A stretch of 64,000 bases of DNA from Pseudomaricurvus hydrocarbonicus. Its GTDB lineage: Bacteria > Pseudomonadota > Gammaproteobacteria > Pseudomonadales > Cellvibrionaceae. Positions 35,072 through 42,812 of the stretch are shown one piece after another; the stretch's first letter is position 1; the number at the start of each line of letters is the position of its first letter. Position numbers and translations under genes: made by a program. The notes beneath the pieces were generated by a model. It was given only the letters and a program-made list of their open reading frames with translations. It did not search any database and had not been told where the DNA came from. Location: assembly GCF_011602365.1 (NCBI RefSeq), contig NZ_JAAONZ010000018.1:62001-126000 (forward strand). The letters are read 5' to 3'.

Positions 35072-36847
35072 CTAAGCCCCGGAATCCTGCTCGGGTCGCC
35101 ACTGTGACCACTTCGGGTTTGAAACCGGCTGGCTGGAAATCAATACCATGACACTGTGCGGGGCCAGCGTCGTCGTGATGCGCCCCGCTGTCACATCAGG
35201 CTGGCAGTGATCGGCCGCACAGGCGGGCGTGACCCGTTGCCACGGCCCCGAGACCGGCGGCTCGACACTGATTGGCGCCGGGCTGTCGCCTTTGTTCAGC
35301 AGCACCAGGGCCGTTTCTGACACACCACCTTGCTGGTACACCCGCAAAAAGCTGGCCGTGTGCTGTTGAAAATCCAGGTTGACCTGCACGCCACGTTGCA
35401 GCGCCACATGCTGCTGACGCAACCGGGCAATTTGCTTTAACTGCTGATACACCGGGTGCCCGGGCGCGGCATCAATGCGCTGCTGACCAAAATAATTGCG
35501 GTTGCCTTCATGCTCCCGCGTGCCGGCCATGAACGTCACTTCCGAACCGTAATACACCACAGGAATACCCCGCGAGGTAAACAGCCAGTTGTTGGCATCA
35601 ATAAACCCCTGCTCAGTCGCGTTCATGCGACTCATGTCGTGGTTGTCGTAAAAGGTCATCAATTCATAGGGGTTGCGGTACAAGCCGTCATCCAGATGCA
35701 AATAGTCCAGCAGCGAGGCGAAGTGACTGTCACTGTTTTCAAACACCGACACCATCGCTTGGCGACCGGCAAAATCCAGCACACTCATGCCGCCGTTTTC
35801 CGGCCAGGTATGCTCGGCCAGTTTTTCCGCCTCCCAGTTGTAACTCTCGCCAAACATAAAAAAGCCCGGATGTTGCTGGCGAATGCGATCGCCAAACAGC
35901 TTCCAGAAATGGTGCGGCATGTGCTTCACAGTATCGATGCGAAAGGCCGCCGCCCCCTGATCAATCCAGTACAGATAGGCATTGATCAAATAATCCTGCA
36001 GCGCTTCATTATCCTCATTGAAGTTGGAGAGTTGCGCCGTGTGGGGGTCACCCTCGGCGTGAAAAAAAGCGTGCAGCGGCTCCTGCTCCGGTGTCAGTTG
36101 CGGCGGCAGCAAATTCTGATGGTCGGCCCGCAATTGCCCCTCGGCATCGTACACTTCGCCGAACATCGGCTGGTCCTGGGGCATGTCAAAAGAGGGCGAG
36201 CCGTGATTGGCCACCACATCCAGAACGGTTTTCAAACCATGCTGCTGTTGCAATTGCCGGGTCAACTCGCGAAACCCCAACCGGGCAGAGACCAGGTGCT
36301 CGTCCTCCCGATAAAAGTTCACCCCCCAGTAACCGTGATAACCGGTTTTACCGCGGTCACCCCAGCCGCCAAACTCCACCTGGTCGCCACCGCTGAAGGC
36401 TTCATTGGGGTTGTCGACAATCGGCGTCAGCCACACCGCGGTAAACCCCATGTCCCGAATGTAATCGGCGTTGTCGAGCAGACCGCGAAAGTCACCGCCC
36501 AGGTATCCGACGTTAGCCTGGCGCCCATCCGGACCGATCAGGCGCTGGTCAAAGGTGGGCTGCTGTCCCCCCTGCGCGGGGTAATTGTTGGCCGGATCGC
36601 CATCCACAAAACGATCGGTAAGCACAAAATACACCGCGTCACTGGCAAAAGGTTCGTCCGTTCCAACAATGGTTGCCTGCGCGGCCTCCGCGGCGGTTAA
36701 CGGTGCTGTGGTCAACGGTACCGTGGTTAACGGCCCGGCGGTTAACGACACTGCGCCGGTGTCAGCCCACAACCGGGGTGACAGGGAGAAGGTGAGTATC
36801 GACGTCGTCAGCGCCAGTTGCCGGATAGACCGTATTCTCTTATTCAT
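35072..36847 (-). CDS. Exported GH13 alpha-amylase
   Basis: The 591-residue protein cuts alpha-1,4-glucan. An N-terminal signal peptide (RSIRQLALTTSILTFSLSPRLWA, shown by its hydrophobic core) directs it to the periplasm or outside. The GH13 catalytic set is complete: VLDVVANHG, nucleophile Asp305 in FRIDTVKH, acid/base Glu334 in MFGESYN, and Asp404 in FYDNHDMS. The C-terminal 90 residues form the usual beta domain. A short 5-residue repeat follows the signal peptide. ATG 36847 is used rather than TTG 36850. It is last in the minus-strand order TonB receptor, GH31, GH13, MFS, GH13. The GH13 subfamily is not assigned; it resembles the MalS/cyclodextrin-enzyme side. Confidence 0.92.
   Translation of the reverse strand: MNKRIRSIRQLALTTSILTFSLSPRLWADTGAVSLTAGPLTTVPLTTAPLTAAEAAQATIVGTDEPFASDAVYFVLTDRFVDGDPANNYPAQGGQQPTFDQRLIGPDGRQANVGYLGGDFRGLLDNADYIRDMGFTAVWLTPIVDNPNEAFSGGDQVEFGGWGDRGKTGYHGYWGVNFYREDEHLVSARLGFRELTRQLQQQHGLKTVLDVVANHGSPSFDMPQDQPMFGEVYDAEGQLRADHQNLLPPQLTPEQEPLHAFFHAEGDPHTAQLSNFNEDNEALQDYLINAYLYWIDQGAAAFRIDTVKHMPHHFWKLFGDRIRQQHPGFFMFGESYNWEAEKLAEHTWPENGGMSVLDFAGRQAMVSVFENSDSHFASLLDYLHLDDGLYRNPYELMTFYDNHDMSRMNATEQGFIDANNWLFTSRGIPVVYYGSEVTFMAGTREHEGNRNYFGQQRIDAAPGHPVYQQLKQIARLRQQHVALQRGVQVNLDFQQHTASFLRVYQQGGVSETALVLLNKGDSPAPISVEPPVSGPWQRVTPACAADHCQPDVTAGRITTTLAPHSVMVLISSQPVSNPKWSQWRPEQDSGA
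36696..36755 (-). repeat. 15-bp tandem repeat after the amylase signal peptide
   Basis: Four 15-bp units (GTTAACGGTGCTGTG-like on the plus strand) encode VSLTA, GPLTT, VPLTT and APLTA between the signal peptide and the catalytic domain. Confidence 0.85.
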
Positions 36848-36912
36848 CAAAGACTCTCACAGTATGACAGAAGCTTTCGCGCAAATTCGATCCGCGGATG
36901 AAAAACCCAGAC

Positions 36913-38460
36913 TCAGTGTCCCACCGATCCCGCAGCCGGCTGAGCCGTTGGCAGCAGCTCCGCGGTGCTGTGGTCCTGGACACGCAGCACCAACAGGCCC
37001 GCCACAATCATACTGCCGCCGCCCAGCACCAGCGCATAGATCGCCTGACCGGATAAAAAGGTGTTGAGCACAAATCCCAAAATACTGGCCGCCAAAATCT
37101 GGGGGATCACAATAAAGAAATTGAAAATACCCATGTAGACTCCCATTTTCTGCGCCGGCAATACCGACGACAAAATGGCATAGGGCAACGACAGAATGGA
37201 GGCCCAGGCGATCCCTACACCAACCATCGACAACAGCAGCCAGGCGGGATCTTCGATCCACACAAAGGAAATCAATCCCAACCCACCCAGACACAGGTTC
37301 ACCAGATGAGACAATTTTCGGCTGGTGCGATTGGCAAACCAGGCGATGAAAAACGCAGCCAGCGCGGCAAAGCCATTGTAAGCCGCAAACAGCACCCCCA
37401 CCCAATTGGCACCCTCGTTAAACATTTCCGAGGCTGAGTCCGTAGTGCCATAGTGAAAGGCGGTCACCGCACTGGTGGTATAAATCCACATGGCAAACAG
37501 GGCAAACCAGGAAAAAAACTGCACCCAGGCCAGTTGCTTCATGGCCACCGGCATGGCAAACAAATCGTCCATGATGTGGCTGAGCGCATTGTCACCATGG
37601 CGGCGGTATTTTTTCAGGGCCACCAGAGCTTGCAGGCCGCCAAACAGCAGCAGCCCGACACCCAGAATGTACAATTCTTTTTCCAGCTGCAGGAAAAAAA
37701 CCAACGCGGTCATCAGCCCGCCCGCCAAAAACCAGGCCACCGCCGAGTTGCGATAGGTCTCGGCTCCGCGCTCAAGGGTGGGAGCAGGCGCGGTTGTGCC
37801 GCGTTCCTGTCGCTCAAAATTTTGCAGTTCTTCAGGGCTGTATTCACGAGTGGACACCACCGTCCACAGCACCGCCAACAGCAGTACCACGCCACCGGCG
37901 TAAAACGAATAGATCACCGAGTTCGGCAAACCGCCGTCCTCGGCCACATTACTGATGCCCCCCCAGTTGGCCAGCATCCACGGCAGCGCAGACGCCACCA
38001 CCGCCCCCACGCCAATAAAGAAACTCTGCATGACAAAACCGGTGCTGCGTTGACGGTCGGGCAGCATGTCCCCGACAAACGCCCGGAACGGTTCCATGGA
38101 AATATTGATCGAGGCGTCCATAATCCACAGCATGCCCGCGGCGATCCACAAACTTGGCGAATGCGGCATGAAGAACAGGGCCAGGGTGGTCAGTAAAGCG
38201 CCGTAGAGAAAATAAGGGCGGCGGCGGCCCAGGCGCGTCCAGGTGCGATCACTCATATACCCGACGATGGGCTGGACCAGCAGACCGGTGACGGGGGCCG
38301 CGACCCAGAGAATGGGAATATCATCAATGGACGCCCCCAAAGTCTGGAATATGCGACTGACGTTGGCGTTTTGCAGGGCGAAGCCAAACTGGATGCCAAG
38401 AAAGCCAAAACACATGTTCCAGATTTGCAGGACACTCAAGGCCGGTCGGGATGTCTTCAC
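36913..38460 (-). CDS. MFS sugar transporter (maltose/maltodextrin-type, SLC45-like)
   Basis: The 515-residue inner-membrane protein has about 12 hydrophobic helices. The N-terminal sequence IWNMCFGFLGIQFGFALQNANVSRIFQ and the loop GYMSDRTWTRLGRRRPY are typical of the sugar:cation symporter group that carries maltose in Caulobacter and Shewanella. A charged central loop (about 210-245) splits the two halves. It lies between two amylase genes and has the 15-bp putative operator about 135 bp upstream of its start. It probably imports maltose or short maltodextrins from the periplasm. Confidence 0.9.
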   Translation of the reverse strand: MKTSRPALSVLQIWNMCFGFLGIQFGFALQNANVSRIFQTLGASIDDIPILWVAAPVTGLLVQPIVGYMSDRTWTRLGRRRPYFLYGALLTTLALFFMPHSPSLWIAAGMLWIMDASINISMEPFRAFVGDMLPDRQRSTGFVMQSFFIGVGAVVASALPWMLANWGGISNVAEDGGLPNSVIYSFYAGGVVLLLAVLWTVVSTREYSPEELQNFERQERGTTAPAPTLERGAETYRNSAVAWFLAGGLMTALVFFLQLEKELYILGVGLLLFGGLQALVALKKYRRHGDNALSHIMDDLFAMPVAMKQLAWVQFFSWFALFAMWIYTTSAVTAFHYGTTDSASEMFNEGANWVGVLFAAYNGFAALAAFFIAWFANRTSRKLSHLVNLCLGGLGLISFVWIEDPAWLLLSMVGVGIAWASILSLPYAILSSVLPAQKMGVYMGIFNFFIVIPQILAASILGFVLNTFLSGQAIYALVLGGGSMIVAGLLVLRVQDHSTAELLPTAQPAAGSVGH

Positions 38461-38594
38461 AAAAATCTCTCCTGAATGTTTATCGCGGACGGTCTGACAC
38501 GGATAAACACCACATTATTGTTATCAGTACACACTCATTAAGGCTGAGCCTGTCGAATTAAATCTTGCTACAGTGGGGGCCAAGTCACAAGCGA

Positions 38595-38609
38595 CTACAT
38601 ACGTATTCA
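38595..38609. promoter_or_regulatory. Putative LacI-type operator upstream of the MFS gene
   Basis: CTACATACGTATTCA matches, over all 15 bases, sequences at 45716-45730 and (inverted) 45828-45842. The centre ATACGTAT is a palindrome around CG, as usual for LacI-family sites. It overlaps the last codons of the upstream amylase gene and lies about 135 bp before the MFS start. Confidence 0.75.
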
Positions 38610-39998
38610 GCGCGGCGTGGTGCGCTGTAAAATCACGTAGGCAAACGGCGCCAGCGTCATGGTTTGACTTTCAACGCCGGCAGTCCCCAACAGTGTTTGC
38701 GCTTGATCCCAGCCCGCCGGGATCGACAGGCGCACCGCCTCTGCGGAAAAATTCAGCCCCACCAGCACATCCCCCTGGGGATGCTGTCGCTCAAACACAT
38801 AACTTTTTGCGTCGGCATTGGGGTCCGGCAACGGCACAAATTCACCGCCGTTCGCGCCACTCCACAGCGCCGGTGTCGCGGCTTTCAAACGCAGCAACTG
38901 TTGATAAAAAGGCTGCAGGGGGTAGTCCTGCCAGTCGATGGGGTCTTTTTCAAAAAACTGCAGGCGTTTATTCAATCCCGCCTCCTGCCCGGAGTAAATC
39001 AAGGGCATGCCATCGAGCGTAAACGCCAGCACCGCAAACGCCCGGTGCGCCTGGCCGTAGCGTTCAAACACGGTCCCCGTCCAGGAGTTTTCATCGTGAT
39101 TGGTGGTAAACATCATCAATCGGTGATCAGCGGGAAATTGTTGCTGGCGCCACTGCATGTAATCGTTTACCTCCCAGGCGCTGTGCTCACCCGAGGCAAT
39201 CCCGTTCATCAGCTCATTGAACGACCAGCCATAGGACATATCAAACGCCGTGTGCAATTCGGGCTTTTCCGCCTCCGCCAGCATAAACACCGGTTTGACA
39301 CGGTCCAGTTGCGGACGGGCAAACTCCCAGAACTCGGTGGGCACCTCTCCGGCCACGTCACAGCGAAACCCGTCCACATCCACGGCGTCTAGCCAGAACT
39401 GCATGGCCGCCACCATCGCCGGCCACAGCTCGCGGTTGTCGTAATTGAGGTCCGCCACATCGGTCCAGCCCCAGGGCTCACCGGTTTCCGAATGGATGGG
39501 GTCGATAATCTCGCCGGCGGCATTGCGGCTGTACCAGTCGGGGTGCTGCTCAATCCAGACATGATCCCAACCCGTATGATTGGCCACCCAGTCCAAAATC
39601 ACCACCTGCCCCAAGCCGTGGGCCGTGTCCACCAGTGCGCGCAGATCCGCCAGCGTGCCATAGTCCGGATTCACCGCCGTATAGTCCTCAATGGCGTAAT
39701 AACTGCCCAGCGAGCCCTTGCGTTTCACCTCACTGATGGGCTGGATCGGCATCAGCCAGAGGATATCCACGCCCAGCGCTTGCAGACGCGGTAACTGCTC
39801 GGTCACCGCCTGCAGGGTTCCCGCCTCGGAAAACTGTCGAACATTGATTTCATAGATAGCCGATTTCTTCAGAAACGCTTCGCTGGTGCGCGTCGAAGCG
39901 GTGACCGCATCCACCGACCGATTCACATCAATTTCTTTAGCGGGGGTACAGCCCGTCAACCACACACTGACCAACAGCACCCAACAGACTTTATTCAT
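38607..39998 (-). CDS. GH13 alpha-amylase lipoprotein
   Basis: The 463-residue protein begins with a lipoprotein signal (MNKVCWVLLVSVWLTGC, lipidation at Cys17), so it is membrane-anchored, probably in the outer membrane. The GH13 barrel carries VVILDWVANHTGWD, nucleophile Asp214 in GFRCDVAGE, acid/base Glu242 in FMLAEAEKPE, and Asp302 in TTNHDENSW. A C-terminal beta domain follows. ATG 39998 has GAGG upstream; 15 more residues are possible from an earlier codon but would hide the lipobox. It is probably the surface or periplasmic enzyme that makes oligosaccharides for uptake. Confidence 0.92.
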   Translation of the reverse strand: MNKVCWVLLVSVWLTGCTPAKEIDVNRSVDAVTASTRTSEAFLKKSAIYEINVRQFSEAGTLQAVTEQLPRLQALGVDILWLMPIQPISEVKRKGSLGSYYAIEDYTAVNPDYGTLADLRALVDTAHGLGQVVILDWVANHTGWDHVWIEQHPDWYSRNAAGEIIDPIHSETGEPWGWTDVADLNYDNRELWPAMVAAMQFWLDAVDVDGFRCDVAGEVPTEFWEFARPQLDRVKPVFMLAEAEKPELHTAFDMSYGWSFNELMNGIASGEHSAWEVNDYMQWRQQQFPADHRLMMFTTNHDENSWTGTVFERYGQAHRAFAVLAFTLDGMPLIYSGQEAGLNKRLQFFEKDPIDWQDYPLQPFYQQLLRLKAATPALWSGANGGEFVPLPDPNADAKSYVFERQHPQGDVLVGLNFSAEAVRLSIPAGWDQAQTLLGTAGVESQTMTLAPFAYVILQRTTPR

Positions 39999-40080
39999 CG
40001 TAACCTCACCCTTTATGTTAAAACCGCAACCCTCTTCAGCCACTCACCTGATTGGGTCAATTGGGGCAATCGCCCAGTGA

Positions 40081-42711
40081 TCAGTCGACGGCAATGAGCA
40101 ATGATTCATCACCCCGCCAGGGCAACGTCAGCGTCAGTCGTTGCTGTTGCTGATCGTAGGAAAACTGTTGCGGCTTAATCTTTTGACCATTGACGCTGAG
40201 CCGTTGCGGTGACTGCAGCCAGTGGTGAATGACCAGCGTCAGTTGTCGCTGATCCGGTCGCCCCGCATAAGCAAAGCCTTCACGGCTGAGCTGCAATTGC
40301 AAGGCGTCACCCTGCTGCCGGGCGGAGAACTGCAGCAACTCATACTGTTGTTGTGCGAAGGCCCGGTGGGTGCTGCCGTCGTCGTCGTACATCTGCGCCT
40401 GTGCTTGTGGCACGGACGCATCCGCGTAGTAATGCAAGGTCAAGGCGGCGCTGGAATAGTCCCGGGTGGTGGCAATATCCTCACTGAGCATGGGCACGAA
40501 CGACCCGGCCCGGACCCACAGAGGCAGGGTCTCTGGCGAGAGCGCGGCGGTCACCGTCGCGCCCCCCTGCTGACGCTGGTCATTCCAGAAGTCAAACCAG
40601 GTGCCCTCGGGCAGATACACCGTTTTCTCGGTGACACCGGCGCGCACCACCGGTGCCACCAGAAACGCATCCCCCCACAAATACGCCTGGGTGTCGGCAA
40701 ACAAGCGCGCTTCTGAGTCCCCTTGCGCGTTCATAAACAGGGGCCGCGCCAGCGGCATACCGGTGACCGAGTTCTGCCATGCCATGGTGTACAGGTAGGG
40801 CAACAGGCGATAGCGCAATTTGATAAAGCGCCGCACGATCGCTTGCGTTTCACGATCGTGAAAGACCGGCTCCGAGGGGATGTGCTCCTGCCCATGGGGG
40901 CGAAAGATTGGTTGAAAAGTCGCAAACTGCAACCAGCGGCGATACAGCTCCGGGTCAAACGTTTCGCCGCCGGCAAAACCACCGGCGTCGGAGTGAATGT
41001 AGCCCAGCCCCTGCATGCCCATTTGCAACATCAATTCGACCTGCGCCTGCAACCCGCCCCAGGAGCGACTCACATCGCCGGTCCAGGGGATCATGCCGTA
41101 GCGCTGGGAGCCGGCAAACCCCGAGCGCATCATCAGCATCGGCCGCCGCTGCGGGTAGGCTTTTTCATGGCGTTCGAACAGCATTCTGGCCCACTGATGA
41201 CCATAGGCGTTGTGCAATTCACCCCCGCGCCCCAGAGCGTGACGGGTGTCGTCCGGGTGGACCTCCGGCTCGCCCAGGTCCCCCCACAGACCGGCCACGC
41301 CCTGCTCGATCAGCCCCGCATAAATGTTCCAGAACCAATCCTGCGCACGAGCGTCGAACACATCGATGAGGCCGGTATTGCCGAAATAAAAATCAAAGCG
41401 CTGTGGCTGGCCCTCGGCATTTTTGCTCAACACCTCTTGGGCTACCGCCTCCGGCCAACGCCGCGACGACGACAACACAAATGGCTCGGTAATCAACACG
41501 GTCTGCACACCCTGCTGCTGCAAATCGGCCATCATTTTTTCAGGTGTCGGGAAAGCCTGTCGATCCCAATCCAGATTGCCCATGTGTCCTTTGATGTCCG
41601 GGCCGAACCAGAACAAATCGAGTACCACGGCATCGAGGGGAAAATCCTGCTGTCGGTAACGCCGCACCACATCCCTGACTTCGGCCTCGGAGTGGTAACC
41701 AAAACGGGAGGCAAAACTGCCAAACACCCAGCGCGGCGGCAGGGGTTGCCGACCGGTTAACGACACATATTGCCGCAGCAGTTGTGCATAACTGTCGCCG
41801 GCAAACACCACATAACTGCTGCGCCCACCCACGGCTTCAAAGGTTAACCGGTCGGCGTCGGTTTTACCGATATCCACCACACCGCGGGCCGGATTATCAA
41901 ACAAAATGCCGTACTTTTTATCCGACCATAGCAGCGGCAAACTGAAATACATTTGCTCGGAATAAGTTTCATAGCCGTAGTGAGCACGATTATACAGCGG
42001 CAGGCGATGACCGCGGCGATTCATGCCCAGCACTCGCTCACCTGCGCCCAGCAACTTTTCCCCCGGCGACAGCTCAAAGCGGAAACCCCGGCTCTGCGGA
42101 TTTCGCCAAAAACCGTCTTGCGCCTGTTGCAGCAACAGGTTTTGTTGCCGGTAAAAACGCAACCGCAGTGGCTGCTTGTCAATCACCACCGTCAGCTCAT
42201 CCGTTGCCACCGACAGGAAATCATCGTGCTCAATGACCGAGGGCGTTAGCCGTGTATCCGCCGCGACCGCCGGATCAATGGCAAAGGACGGCAGCACAGT
42301 TTCCTGCTCCGCCAGGTAGTGCACTTCGACCACTGCCGTACCGTAAAAGCGCAGGTCGATTTGCTGCTGCGCCGTTTGCAGCCGCAGCCCCTCGTCAGTG
42401 ACGCGGTAGTCAAGCAGATGGTCGTACTGTTGATCGCTGAACGTTGTATCGGCGTAGCGCTTGGCAGCGGGAGGGTTCGTGTCAAGGCTCTGTTCATCAA
42501 GCGCTACCTCACCCCGGCACAGGCCGGTGAACAGCGACAGAATAATCAGTCCGAACGACAATCGACGCAGACTTGTTAGAGCACCGGTTTTTTTACGATT
42601 TCTGGAACGTTGTAGCGTCGCGGGACTGTTTACATCAGCGAAGATGTTTACATCACCCAGATTGTTTACCTCAGCGCGACGCTCGATAAAACCCAAGCCT
42701 TCAGTCTTCAT
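40081..42711 (-). CDS. GH31 alpha-glucosidase or 4-alpha-glucosyltransferase
   Basis: The 876-residue protein has the GH31 catalytic motifs: nucleophile Asp478 in LWGDLGEPEVH and acid/base Asp575 in YIHSDAGGFAGG. It also has N-terminal beta-domain motifs (SRGFRFELSPGEKLLGAGERVLGMNRRG) and a C-terminal beta domain. A hydrophobic stretch near 60 (LSFGLIILSLFTGLCRG) suggests export. The first 45 residues are odd, with a degenerate 6-residue repeat. I prefer ATG 42711 because the ATG at 42768 lies inside the upstream terminator hairpin. The DLGEP nucleophile motif recalls, from memory, a Cellvibrio japonicus GH31 transglucosylase, so hydrolysis and transfer are both possible. Confidence 0.9.
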   Translation of the reverse strand: MKTEGLGFIERRAEVNNLGDVNIFADVNSPATLQRSRNRKKTGALTSLRRLSFGLIILSLFTGLCRGEVALDEQSLDTNPPAAKRYADTTFSDQQYDHLLDYRVTDEGLRLQTAQQQIDLRFYGTAVVEVHYLAEQETVLPSFAIDPAVAADTRLTPSVIEHDDFLSVATDELTVVIDKQPLRLRFYRQQNLLLQQAQDGFWRNPQSRGFRFELSPGEKLLGAGERVLGMNRRGHRLPLYNRAHYGYETYSEQMYFSLPLLWSDKKYGILFDNPARGVVDIGKTDADRLTFEAVGGRSSYVVFAGDSYAQLLRQYVSLTGRQPLPPRWVFGSFASRFGYHSEAEVRDVVRRYRQQDFPLDAVVLDLFWFGPDIKGHMGNLDWDRQAFPTPEKMMADLQQQGVQTVLITEPFVLSSSRRWPEAVAQEVLSKNAEGQPQRFDFYFGNTGLIDVFDARAQDWFWNIYAGLIEQGVAGLWGDLGEPEVHPDDTRHALGRGGELHNAYGHQWARMLFERHEKAYPQRRPMLMMRSGFAGSQRYGMIPWTGDVSRSWGGLQAQVELMLQMGMQGLGYIHSDAGGFAGGETFDPELYRRWLQFATFQPIFRPHGQEHIPSEPVFHDRETQAIVRRFIKLRYRLLPYLYTMAWQNSVTGMPLARPLFMNAQGDSEARLFADTQAYLWGDAFLVAPVVRAGVTEKTVYLPEGTWFDFWNDQRQQGGATVTAALSPETLPLWVRAGSFVPMLSEDIATTRDYSSAALTLHYYADASVPQAQAQMYDDDGSTHRAFAQQQYELLQFSARQQGDALQLQLSREGFAYAGRPDQRQLTLVIHHWLQSPQRLSVNGQKIKPQQFSYDQQQQRLTLTLPWRGDESLLIAVD

Positions 42712-42748
42712 AACGCCATCCACAGGCCATAAGCAAGATTCAGAGTAA

Positions 42749-42779
42749 GAAAAAAAAGGCCACTTCAATCAAGTGGCCT
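42749..42779 (-). terminator. Intrinsic terminator of the TonB-dependent receptor gene
   Basis: A perfect 10-bp stem (AAGGCCACTT 42755-42764, AAGTGGCCTT 42770-42779) has a 5-base loop. On the minus strand it is followed by a T-run (A7 at 42750-42756). It separates the receptor from the GH31 gene. Confidence 0.9.
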
Positions 42780-42812
42780 TCAAGAGGGATTTCACGATGC
42801 CGTTAACACGGA

